DNA of 6,600 nt, from contig SKSL01000164.1 of the NCBI GenBank assembly GCA_007123015.1, positions 1 through 6,600 on the forward strand. Reading direction: 5' to 3'. Below the pieces are notes generated by a model that saw nothing but the letters and a program-made list of their open reading frames with translations, ran no database searches and was not told the DNA's origin. Made by a program: the position numbers and the translations under genes. The stretch is from Natronohydrobacter sp. (GTDB lineage: Bacteria > Pseudomonadota > Alphaproteobacteria > Rhodobacterales > Rhodobacteraceae). Below, piece by piece: positions 1 to 5,726 of the stretch (the stretch's first letter is position 1; each line of letters opens with the position of its first letter).

Positions 1-209
1 CAGTCATGCCCTCACCCCATGGCACCGTCCCCGATGGCCAGTTTCGGCACCTTCAGACCCCGCCCCTTGAGGGCGAGCAGCACCTCGCGCCAGCTTTGCG
101 TGGACTCGCGCACACCGTCCTCGATGGCGAGGGAGTGCTTTTCTCCACGGGCATTTACCCCGATCACGACCAGCGCGCAGAGCTTGTCCTCGGCCGCACG
201 CAGCCCGTT

Positions 210-234
210 GCGCGGGACGCGCACCGCTGGTGCG
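210..234. repeat. Two overlapping short inverted repeats at second transposase break
   Basis: GCGCG at 210-214 pairs with CGCGC at 218-222, and CGCACC at 220-225 pairs with GGTGCG at 229-234, each with a 3-base loop. The two potential hairpins overlap, so only one can form fully at a time. They sit where the transposase frame shifts between WVDGI and GLRAAEDKLC. The family usually has only about two residues there, whereas 31 bases separate ATC from GGG here. The excess of about 25 bases is my estimate from remembered relatives. Confidence 0.5.
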
Positions 235-416
235 ACAGATGCCATCGACCCAAAGATAGGCCCAGTCATCCCGGCCAAGATCGGCCTTGCACCAGTCGCT
301 GTATTCAGCGGCCCATTTCGCCTTGAGCCGCGCGACGGTGTTGGCAGAGAACCCAGCGGCGTCCGGACCGAGCAGGGCTTTCAGCGCCCCGTCCATCTCG
401 CCGGTCCTTGCGTCGG

Positions 417-441
417 GGAAATGGTCCCCCAGACCATTTCC
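417..441. repeat. Perfect 10-bp inverted repeat at first transposase break
   Basis: GGAAATGGTC at 417-426 is followed by a 5-base spacer and GACCATTTCC at 432-441, its exact reverse complement. It lies between the conserved transposase segments LPWLYLKG and TGEMDGALKALLG, which in relatives are separated by only a few residues (typically LKG-IS-TGEM). The observed spacing of 56 bases between GGT and ATG suggests about 41 extra bases, which shift the frame. It could be a small palindromic insertion element or local rearrangement debris. The inverted repeat is certain; its nature is not. Confidence 0.6.
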
Positions 442-826
442 TGATCCTCCTCACCCTTGAGATACAGCCAGGGCAGCGCCGCCTCCAATGTCCTGGCCTT
501 GCGCATATAGGGCGGGACCAGCGCGGAATGGAAGCTGACAGGCTTGCCAGTCTTTGAACGCACCTTGGGCACCTTCACCGTGACAGGACCGATACCAGTT
601 TGCACGGCCCGTTCCGGGTGGTGGCCATTGCGGACAACGCTCGCATGACCCTCAGCGGTCTTTCGGTCCCGAAACCGTGCCATGAAGACCTCAAGCTCGG
701 CCTCGATCGCCGATTGCAGCAATTCCCGCGCGCCCTTGCGCAGAAGATCGGTCAATGGGTCCGAGATCGCATCTCGACCAGCAAATTCAACAATGGTACT
801 CTCGTCCATGGTGGTGCGTCCTCTTC

Positions 827-860
827 GGTTGGCGGGTTGTGTCGCAACGACACTCCAACC
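827..860. repeat. Stem-loop in the transposase leader
   Basis: GTGTCG (839-844) and CGACAC (848-853) form a 6-bp stem with a CAA loop. An outer stem of GGTTGG (827-832) with CCAACC (855-860) encloses it, with a six-base bulge on one side and one base on the other. On the minus strand this lies 18 to 51 bases upstream of the transposase ATG at 809, so it would be in the 5' leader of any transposase mRNA. Insertion sequences often use such leader structures to damp read-through translation from outside promoters; that role is inference here. Confidence 0.45.
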
Positions 861-1227
861 AGATGCACCGCCAGCTTTCAGATCCTCGAAACACCAGATT
901 CAGTCGTAGCTCCGGCAAGCCTTCCCCATGCCGCAGCGTGGTCGCGGAAAACCCATCTCTCCTTCTGCGATGCAATCGGGGCAGTCCGCCTCGCCCTATG
1001 GATACCAGACGTTTCTTACCACGCCTCGCAGACCGAGAAGCAGATAAAATCCCGCCAGAACGCTTCTTTCGAATGACTCAAGCCATATGCTGCGCCGCAT
1101 AGCTCCGGAAAATGCACAAAGTCGAGCTGAGGTCTTGCAGGGTCGACCCCCGTCCGTCACGCCTCTTTCTGTGCGGCAGACATCGGACGGCGCGACCCGC
1201 TTCCTGCGCAAGGCGCGCGCGGGCCGC

Positions 1228-1256
1228 GTAAGGTGCGTGGTCACCACGCACCCTAC
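1228..1256. repeat. Palindromic repeat, GTRGGTGCG...CGCACC(C)TAC type
   Basis: GGTGCGTGG at 1232-1240 and CCACGCACC at 1244-1252 are exact reverse complements around a 3-base TCA loop. After one mismatch (1231/1253) the pairing resumes with GTA (1228-1230) and TAC (1254-1256), so 12 of 13 arm positions pair. The outer sequence GGGTGCG/CGCACCCTAC resembles a dispersed intergenic palindrome that I recall in many proteobacterial and cyanobacterial genomes. It lies about 200 bases upstream of chrA, too far to be its terminator or leader hairpin by default. There is no U-run on either strand, so an intrinsic terminator is unlikely. Confidence 0.65.
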
Positions 1257-1310
1257 TCCAGTGGTCCGGTCCGAAACCCATCGCTGCCTCGGCGCGCATG
1301 GTTGGTTTGA

Positions 1311-1328
1311 CTGTCGCAGAAATGTCAC
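1311..1328 (+). promoter_or_regulatory. Weak Pho-box-like direct repeat
   Basis: CTGTCGC at 1311-1317, four bases, then ATGTCAC at 1322-1328 follow the 7-4-7 layout of the PhoB box, whose repeat unit is about CTGTCAT. They match it at 5 and 6 of 7 positions, counting C or T as allowed at the last position. It starts about 147 bases upstream of the chrA ATG. A chance match is quite possible and no -10 element at the proper distance was found, so this is only a candidate site. Confidence 0.2.
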
Positions 1329-1448
1329 CAAGCTCGCTTTCAACTCAAGGCGAAAGCACTGCGGGCCAACCACTGCAGGCCTTATCAGATAGGCTGACAA
1401 CATCGGCATCAGAGCAGAGCGCGCCCACACACACCAGAAACATTGGAC

Positions 1449-1453
1449 AAGGA
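1449..1453 (+). promoter_or_regulatory. Ribosome binding site of chrA
   Basis: AAGGA ends 4 bases before the ATG at 1458. This favours that ATG over the in-frame TTG at 1443, which would place the purine run inside the gene. Confidence 0.55.
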
Positions 1454-1457
1454 CAGC

Positions 1458-2672
1458 ATGAGCGAGCAGAACACAGAGCACTTCCCTCCGCGCCAGGGCA
1501 ATGCAGGCGAGGTTTTCAGAGCCTTCCTGAAACTCGGCCTGACCTCTTTCGGGGGGCCAATTGCGCATCTGGGCTATTACCGCGATGAATTGGTCTTGCG
1601 ACGGCGCTGGCTGAGCGAGGCTGCTTATGCTGATCTCGTCGCGCTCTGCCAGTTCCTGCCGGGTCCGGGCTCATCGCAAGTGGGGTTTTCACTCGGGCTT
1701 ATGCGTGCTGGCTGGTGGGGCGCGCTTGCCGCTTTTGTGGCCTTCACTCTGCCCTCGGCCCTGATCCTGCTGGTTTTCGCGACGACCGCCGCACAGCTGG
1801 GTGGCCCGGTGGGCATTGGTGCTTTGAACGGGCTGAAAATCGTCGCTGTCGCGATCATTGCGCAGGCGGTCTGGGGGATGGCGCGGGCGCTCTGTCCGGA
1901 CCCTGCGCGCGCCTCGATTGCCGTGGGCGCTGTGGCCGTGCTTGCCATGCTGCCCGGCGCTTTCGGGATGGTGGCGGCGATTGCCTTCGGTGCCACGCTG
2001 GGTCTTGCGCTGGGGCGGGGTGTCAGCACGCCTGTCGGCGGGCAAGTGATGGTGCCCGTGTCACGGCGAGTCGCGCTCGTGGCATTGGTCACCTTCTGCG
2101 CGCTGCTGATCGCGCTGCCGCTTCTGGCAGGTCAAAGCCAGAGCTTCGCTGTGATTGACGCCTTCTACCGTGCGGGTGCACTGGTTTTTGGGGGTGGGCA
2201 TGTGGTGCTGCCGCTGCTCGAAGCCGAAACTGTCGCGCGCGGCTGGATCAGCGCAGAGGATTTCCTGGCCGGGTATGGTGCAGCGCAAGCGATACCGGGG
2301 CCGCTCTTTACCTTCTCGGCCTATCTTGGCGCTGTTCTAGGGCCAGAACCTAATGGGCTGATGGGCGCGGCACTGGCGTTGACCGCGATCTTCCTGCCGG
2401 GTCTCTTGCTGCTGGTCGCCGTGCTGCCCTTTTGGGACCACTTCCGCAGCATGGCTTCGGCGCAATCGCTGATGCAGGGCGCCAATGCCGCAGTGGTTGG
2501 GGTTTTGGGCGCAGCGCTCTATAATCCGGTTTTCACCAGCGCCATCGGAGATATGCGCGATTTCGCGCTGGCCTTGGGGTGCTTCGTACTGCTGATCACA
2601 TGGAAGGCCCCGGCCTGGGCCGTGGTGATCGTCGCGGCGACCGGGGGCGCAGGGCTGGCACTGCTGAGCTGA
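1458..2672 (+). CDS. chrA: Chromate transporter ChrA, two-domain form
   Basis: This inner-membrane protein of the CHR superfamily would expel chromate from the cytoplasm and so lower Cr(VI) toxicity; in some relatives the true substrate is untested. At 404 residues it has the usual length of the long bidomain form, with two homologous halves. The first half shows FLKLGLTSFGGPIAHLGYY (23-41) and QFLPGPGSSQVGFSLG (65-80). The second repeats the pattern with ALVFGGGHVVLPLLE (241-255) and AAQAIPGPLFTFSAYLGA (275-292). The FGGP/FGGGH and PGP motifs are family hallmarks. Hydrophobic stretches, for example 86-109, 155-183 and 204-223, fit about ten membrane segments. The ATG at 1458 has AAGGA just upstream. 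No chrB or other regulator lies in the window, and the gene sits alone between a gene-poor stretch and a convergent operon. The family is certain; chromate resistance in this host is inference. Confidence 0.93.
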   Translation: MSEQNTEHFPPRQGNAGEVFRAFLKLGLTSFGGPIAHLGYYRDELVLRRRWLSEAAYADLVALCQFLPGPGSSQVGFSLGLMRAGWWGALAAFVAFTLPSALILLVFATTAAQLGGPVGIGALNGLKIVAVAIIAQAVWGMARALCPDPARASIAVGAVAVLAMLPGAFGMVAAIAFGATLGLALGRGVSTPVGGQVMVPVSRRVALVALVTFCALLIALPLLAGQSQSFAVIDAFYRAGALVFGGGHVVLPLLEAETVARGWISAEDFLAGYGAAQAIPGPLFTFSAYLGAVLGPEPNGLMGAALALTAIFLPGLLLLVAVLPFWDHFRSMASAQSLMQGANAAVVGVLGAALYNPVFTSAIGDMRDFALALGCFVLLITWKAPAWAVVIVAATGGAGLALLS

Positions 2673-2676
2673 GGGT

Positions 2677-3213
2677 TCAGAACATCGGCGCGTATTTCCA
2701 CGCATCCGCATCGGGTGTCACAGCATCGAGGTCATACTCGGCCTCTTGCAGACGCCGCGCGATCAACAGACCCTCGGCGGCTGCGCGGTCCACCAGCGCC
2801 CTGCCCTGATCGACATCCTGCGCGACACCGCGCCCGCGCATCATGTCGATCCCGTGGTTATACATACCCACAGGGTCACCCAGTTCCGCTGCGCGTCGGC
2901 TCCACTCCGTGGCGCGGTCCGGATCTTCATCTGCGCCCAGACCGTTATGATCCAGCTGGCTCATCCAGTTCATGGCAGCTGTCCAACCGGCATTGGCACA
3001 AGACTCGAAAATGATGCGGGCTTGTTCATGACGTCCGCCTTTGGTCGCCAAATAGCCATTGGCGCAGACAATCATGTCCACATCGCCCCGTCTGGCCCGT
3101 TCCACGAGACGCTCAAGCGTCATCTCTTCTGGGTTGGTGGTGCCGTATTGCGAAAAATCCTCTTCGGCAATTGCCAAAGCCGGGAGGACAATCAATGGTA
3201 GGATCAAGCGCAT
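2677..3213 (-). CDS. Secreted Sel1-like repeat protein, function unknown
   Basis: A 178-residue protein with a short signal peptide: MRLILPLIVLPALAIA, probable cleavage before EEDF, so the mature form should be periplasmic. It is followed by helical repeats of the Sel1/TPR type. One clear repeat is about 75-110 (AAMNWMSQLDHNGLG, then ATEWSRRAAELGDP) and another about 111-147 (GMYNHGIDMMRGRGV, then GRALVDRAAAEG). A more degenerate one lies at about 39-76. Two cysteines in the degenerate part (50 and 72) could form a disulfide. Such repeats normally hold partner proteins. It is the last gene of the operon: AAGGAG is 6 bases before the ATG, directly after the permease stop, so co-expression is very likely. 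A longer start at 3282 would lie inside the permease and lose the signal peptide. A scaffold or assembly role for the transporter or a quinoprotein dehydrogenase is a guess. Confidence 0.85.
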   Translation of the reverse strand: MRLILPLIVLPALAIAEEDFSQYGTTNPEEMTLERLVERARRGDVDMIVCANGYLATKGGRHEQARIIFESCANAGWTAAMNWMSQLDHNGLGADEDPDRATEWSRRAAELGDPVGMYNHGIDMMRGRGVAQDVDQGRALVDRAAAEGLLIARRLQEAEYDLDAVTPDADAWKYAPMF

Positions 3214-3219
3214 TTGTAG

Positions 3220-3225
3220 CTCCTT
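3220..3225 (-). promoter_or_regulatory. Ribosome binding site of the Sel1-repeat gene
   Basis: AAGGAG on the minus strand starts one base after the permease stop codon (3229-3227) and ends 6 bases before the ATG at 3213. It is a strong site and decides this start over the longer in-frame one. Confidence 0.8.
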
Positions 3226-3226
3226 G

Positions 3227-4021
3227 TTAACTGGCCTTGCGCGACATGATACCACGCGCGGGGTCGAATCCCCAGAGCGCAAGTGCCAGAAAGACCGCGA
3301 AGGTCAGGGCCACCATGCCAAAGGCTTCCGGATTGAATCGTAGATAGAGCGCGAAGCGGATCAGTTCCACAGCATGCGAAAACGGGTTCCACGCGCAGAT
3401 ATCGCGCAGCAGGGTTGAGGATTCCGCCATGCGCCAGAGCGGATACAGCGCTGTCGAGAGGAAGAAGACGGGGAAGATCACGAAATTCATGACACCCGCA
3501 AAATTCTCGAGTTGCCGGATGGTCGAGGCGAGAAACAGCCCCACTGCCCCCAGCATCATGCCCGAGACGACAAGCGCAGGCAGCACATAGAGATAGCCCA
3601 TCGGCGGCAGCCGGATACCGTAAAGATAGGCAATCAGCAGGAAGGCATAGACCTGCAGGATCGAGACCAGCACTCCTGCCAGCAGCTTGCACATCAGAAG
3701 CCACCAGCGCGGCAAGGGTGCTGTCAGCAAAAGCCGCATCGAGCCCATTTCCCGGTCATAAACAAGGCTGAGCGCCGATTGCATCGCATTGAAAAGCTGG
3801 ATCATCGCGATCAGGCCGGGGATGATATAGACCTCATAGGTGATATAGGTCTGATAGGGTGGCGTGATCGACAGGCCAAGGGCCGCGCGAAAACCAGCAG
3901 CAAATACGATAAGCCAGACCAGCGGCCGGACGAGCGCGGCCAGAAAGCGCTCGCGCTGGGTGACAAAGCGCAAGGCCTCGCGGACCAGGATGGCCGAGAG
4001 GGCGCGCAGATAGTGGGTCAT
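3227..4021 (-). CDS. ABC-2-type permease of the PQQ-alcohol-dehydrogenase-linked ABC system
   Basis: Membrane subunit of an ABC transporter, 264 residues with about six hydrophobic segments (roughly 32-50, 63-86, 112-135, 144-166, 176-194, 236-252). The ABC-2 signature is clear: YDREMGSMRLLLTAPLPR (88-105) followed by KLLAG (112-116), and WNPFSHAVELIRFAL (211-225) near the C-terminus. It fits the family described as the alcohol ABC transporter permease PedC (TIGR03861), named after the P. putida phenylethanol locus. ABC-2 permeases usually export, for example polysaccharides, drugs or lipids. The gene starts with ATGA, overlapping the ATPase stop, with GAGGAG 5 bases upstream inside the ATPase gene, so the two are translationally coupled and surely partners. 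The substrate is unknown. Confidence 0.9.
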   Translation of the reverse strand: MTHYLRALSAILVREALRFVTQRERFLAALVRPLVWLIVFAAGFRAALGLSITPPYQTYITYEVYIIPGLIAMIQLFNAMQSALSLVYDREMGSMRLLLTAPLPRWWLLMCKLLAGVLVSILQVYAFLLIAYLYGIRLPPMGYLYVLPALVVSGMMLGAVGLFLASTIRQLENFAGVMNFVIFPVFFLSTALYPLWRMAESSTLLRDICAWNPFSHAVELIRFALYLRFNPEAFGMVALTFAVFLALALWGFDPARGIMSRKAS

Positions 4022-4737
4022 GCGGCCTCCTCGGTCAGGGCCATGAAATGCGGACCAAGCTGGCCTTCGGGGGCAAGATCAGCAGCTTTCCCGCTCTGGA
4101 CCATCTGACCGCGATGGAGGATCAGGACAGTATCGGCCGGCGCGACCTCATCGACCAGATGCGTGGCCCAAAGCACAGCAATTCCGTCTGCGCGCGCCAG
4201 ATCATGCACATGCGCGGTGATCGCCGCACGCGCGCGGGCGTCAAGACCCACAGTGGGTTCATCAAGCAGCAGCAAGCGCGGGCGGTGCATCAGCGCGCGG
4301 GCGATTTCCAACCGACGGCGATGGCCGCCATTCAGGGCGCGGGTCTTTTCGTGGGCGCGTTCGGCCATGTCGAGGCGGTCCAGAACTTCCGCCCCGCGCA
4401 GGGCCGCTTCGCGCCGTGACAATCCATGCAAAGCCCCGAAATAAGCCAGATTGCGCGCAACGCTCAGGTCCAGATCAAGCGTCGGTTGCTGAAACACAAC
4501 GCCCATCTGCGCCAGCGCCGCGCGCGGATTTGCGTGCAGGTCCCGCCCCATGACAGAGATGCGCCCCTCGCGCGCGACAAAGAGCCGGGTCAGCAGGGCA
4601 AAAAGCGTCGATTTGCCTGCACCATTTGGACCCAGCAGCGCACAAAACTGGCCTTGATCAACGCGAAAAGAGACGCAATCAAGCGCCTCTTTCGTCCCAA
4701 AACGGAAACTGAGATCAGAGACCTCTAGCGCCGTCAT
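4018..4737 (-). CDS. ABC transporter ATP-binding subunit, PQQ-alcohol-dehydrogenase-linked
   Basis: Cytoplasmic nucleotide-binding subunit that would power the permease encoded next. All core motifs are present in 239 residues: Walker A GPNGAGKST (36-44), Q-loop VVFQQP (80-85), signature LNGGHRRRLEIARAL (135-149), Walker B LLLLDEP (155-161), D-loop GLD (164-166) and switch His 193 in WATHL. The signature loop reads LNGGH instead of the usual LSGGQ; I recall this variant as a hallmark of the TIGR03864 family, which is tied to PQQ-dependent alcohol oxidation. The fold is of the CcmA/DRR exporter type that pairs with ABC-2 permeases. Its start codon overlaps the propeller stop by one base (TGATG) and no clear Shine-Dalgarno is visible, so it probably depends on re-initiation after the upstream gene. 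Confidence 0.92.
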   Translation of the reverse strand: MTALEVSDLSFRFGTKEALDCVSFRVDQGQFCALLGPNGAGKSTLFALLTRLFVAREGRISVMGRDLHANPRAALAQMGVVFQQPTLDLDLSVARNLAYFGALHGLSRREAALRGAEVLDRLDMAERAHEKTRALNGGHRRRLEIARALMHRPRLLLLDEPTVGLDARARAAITAHVHDLARADGIAVLWATHLVDEVAPADTVLILHRGQMVQSGKAADLAPEGQLGPHFMALTEEAA

Positions 4738-5711
4738 CAGCTATCCGCGGGCCGGTAAGCAGCCCCCCATGGGAAACGGCCCACTTTGACAGTCTTGATC
4801 GGCTCATTGCGTTCCAGATCGATGATCGTCACATCGCCCGACACGCCATTGGTGGTGAAGAGAAGTTTTTCATCATCGGACATGGCCATATGCCAGACCC
4901 GGCGACCCACCAGATGGTAGTCGAGCACTTCATAATTTTCGATATCCACCACTGCGATCCGGTTTGCCGGGCCAAGCGCGACATAAGCGCGGGTCATGTC
5001 CTCGGTCAGACGAAAGCCCACGGGCTGCACGTCATGGGGATGGACATCGGGGATCTCGAAGCGGATTTCCGCAAGTTCCTCGAAGGTTTCCGTATCAAAC
5101 ACATGCAGCCCGCCGCCGATTTCAGCGCTCACGAACAAGCGCGCATCATCGGTGGTGAATTCCGCATGGCGCGGGCGCGAGCCGACCAGCGAGTTGTGGA
5201 AAATCTCGAAGCTCTCTGTGTCGATCCAATGCGCCATATTGGTGGTTTCCGACGTGGTGATGGCGATCGTGCCTGCGTGGTTGATGGCCTTGCCTTCCGG
5301 CTCGACCCCCACAGGGATCTGCGCCACGATCACGCGCTCTTCGACATCAAGCACGGATGTGATGTTGTCATCTTCATTCGAGATCCAGATATGGCGGTTA
5401 TCGGGATGCAGCGCGAAGGTTTCCGGATTCTCGCCTGAGGGCAGATTGTGCAGGATCTGGCGCGTTTCCACGTCGATCACCTGAATCGTGCTGTCATCAG
5501 AGGCGCAGAGATAGGCCACCTTATAGTCATGGCTGAACATGATCCCACGCGGGCGCGCGCCCACCTGGATCGTCTCGACCACTTCCATCGTCGCAACGTC
5601 GATCACGCTGACAGTGGCATCGCGCTCATTCGAGACCCAGACCTCTTGCGCGAAGGCAGGGGTGGTCAGCATGGATGTGAGTGCGATCACAGAGACAGTT
5701 GTACGGTTCAT
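4737..5711 (-). CDS. Periplasmic YVTN seven-bladed beta-propeller, PQQ-catabolism-associated
   Basis: A 324-residue secreted protein with a clear signal peptide (MNRTTVSVIALTSMLTTPAFA, cut after residue 21). Seven YVTN-type repeats of about 40 residues follow, starting near 24, 66, 108, 149, 192, 242 and 284. Each has a strand such as VWVSNERDATVSVIDV or AYVALGPANRIAVVDIE and then a turn like VGARPRGIMFS. Seven repeats fill a closed propeller with no other domain. Blade 5 carries a longer loop with PDVHPHDVQPVGF (221-233). It matches the family annotated as PQQ-dependent catabolism-associated beta-propeller (TIGR03866). The family's biochemical role is not settled; a binding or chaperone role for metal, cofactor or substrate in the periplasm is inference. 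The ATG at 5711 has GAAAGGA 8 bases upstream. An in-frame start at 5792 would overlap the binding-protein gene and bury the signal peptide. Confidence 0.92.
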   Translation of the reverse strand: MNRTTVSVIALTSMLTTPAFAQEVWVSNERDATVSVIDVATMEVVETIQVGARPRGIMFSHDYKVAYLCASDDSTIQVIDVETRQILHNLPSGENPETFALHPDNRHIWISNEDDNITSVLDVEERVIVAQIPVGVEPEGKAINHAGTIAITTSETTNMAHWIDTESFEIFHNSLVGSRPRHAEFTTDDARLFVSAEIGGGLHVFDTETFEELAEIRFEIPDVHPHDVQPVGFRLTEDMTRAYVALGPANRIAVVDIENYEVLDYHLVGRRVWHMAMSDDEKLLFTTNGVSGDVTIIDLERNEPIKTVKVGRFPWGAAYRPADS

Positions 5712-5719
5712 TCTTTCGG

Positions 5720-5726
5720 TCCTTTC
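5720..5726 (-). promoter_or_regulatory. Ribosome binding site of the beta-propeller gene, overlapping upstream stop
   Basis: GAAAGGA on the minus strand begins within the TGA stop of the binding-protein gene (5727-5725) and lies 8 bases before the ATG at 5711. Ribosomes finishing the upstream gene are thus delivered to this start. It fixes the start at 5711. Confidence 0.75.

Larger units (their letters stand above)
1..809 (-). pseudogene. IS256-family (mutator-type) transposase, frameshifted and truncated
   Basis: An intact relative would be a DDE transposase of about 400 residues that cuts and joins the element's ends. Here the homology is spread over three reading-frame segments. The first, from the ATG at 809 down to about 455, has MDESTIVEFAGRD, LLRKGARELLQSAIEAELE, GHASVVRNGHHPER and LEAALPWLYLKG. 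The second, about 405 down to 242, has GEMDGALKALLGPDAAGFS and WAYLWVDGI, holding the first catalytic Asp. The third, about 212 down to 12, has LRAAEDKLCALVVIGVNARG, AIEDGVRESTQSWREVL and LAIGDGAMG, holding the second Asp. It then meets TGA at 14-12 where the family continues GFW. The two internal frame changes coincide with extra sequence carrying inverted repeats (417-441 and 210-234) rather than single-base slips. The C-terminal third with the catalytic Glu is beyond the window or lost. IS256 transposases are not known to need programmed frameshifting, so this is read as decay. Confidence 0.88.
1..912 (-). mobile_element. Degenerate IS256-family insertion sequence, left part outside window
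   Basis: The stretch carries a recognisable IS256-type transposase on the minus strand, preceded by a roughly 100-base leader (810 to about 912) such as lies between the terminal repeat and the start codon in these elements. The outer right boundary is a guess near 905-915, where the sequence GATTCAGTCGTAGCTC resembles the AT-richer tip of such an element. I could not identify the terminal inverted repeat because the other end lies beyond base 1, nor a target duplication. The transposase is broken in several places, so the element is presumably immobile unless served in trans by an intact copy elsewhere in the genome. Family assignment is firm; the exact end is not. Confidence 0.7.
913..1457. 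other. Gene-poor region between IS remnant and chrA
   Basis: No reading frame in this 545-base stretch has a convincing start, ribosome binding site or recognisable protein family. The longest minus-strand frame (996-1568) begins inside chrA and runs through the palindrome at 1228-1256, so it is not credible. The longest plus-strand frame (1087-1392) yields a low-complexity Arg/Thr/Ser-rich product with no known motif. I saw no tRNA-like cloverleaf. What can be supported is the palindrome, a weak Pho-box-like direct repeat and the chrA ribosome binding site. No good sigma-70 pair could be assigned: TTGACT at 1307-1312 lacks a -10 partner at 16-18 bases. The region may be debris left by insertion-sequence activity. 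Confidence 0.55.

Noticed and set aside
4..809. Programmed frameshifting of the transposase
   Set aside because: IS256 transposases are normally single-frame, and the breaks coincide with extra sequence rather than a slippery heptamer.
1228..1256. Intrinsic terminator at the palindrome
   Set aside because: Neither strand has a run of T after the stem.
1307..1335. Sigma-70 promoter for chrA with TTGACT as -35
   Set aside because: No acceptable -10 hexamer at 16-18 bases; the sequence there is GC-rich (AAGCTC).
1087..1392. 101-codon plus-strand frame in the gene-poor region
   Set aside because: The product is Arg/Thr/Ser-rich, runs through the palindrome, has no ribosome binding site and resembles no family I know.
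1443..1457. TTG start of chrA five codons upstream
   Set aside because: The ATG at 1458 has the purine-rich AAGGA just in front; the TTG has no comparable site.
996..1568. 190-codon minus-strand frame opposite the start of chrA
   Set aside because: It begins inside chrA on the other strand, crosses the palindrome, has no ribosome binding site and gives a product without any known motif.
2677..3282. Longer start for the Sel1-repeat protein
   Set aside because: The extension lies in the permease gene and destroys the signal peptide; AAGGAG supports the start at 3213.
3204..3704. 166-codon minus-strand frame inside the permease gene
   Set aside because: It is a shifted frame over conserved permease coding sequence with no family resemblance.
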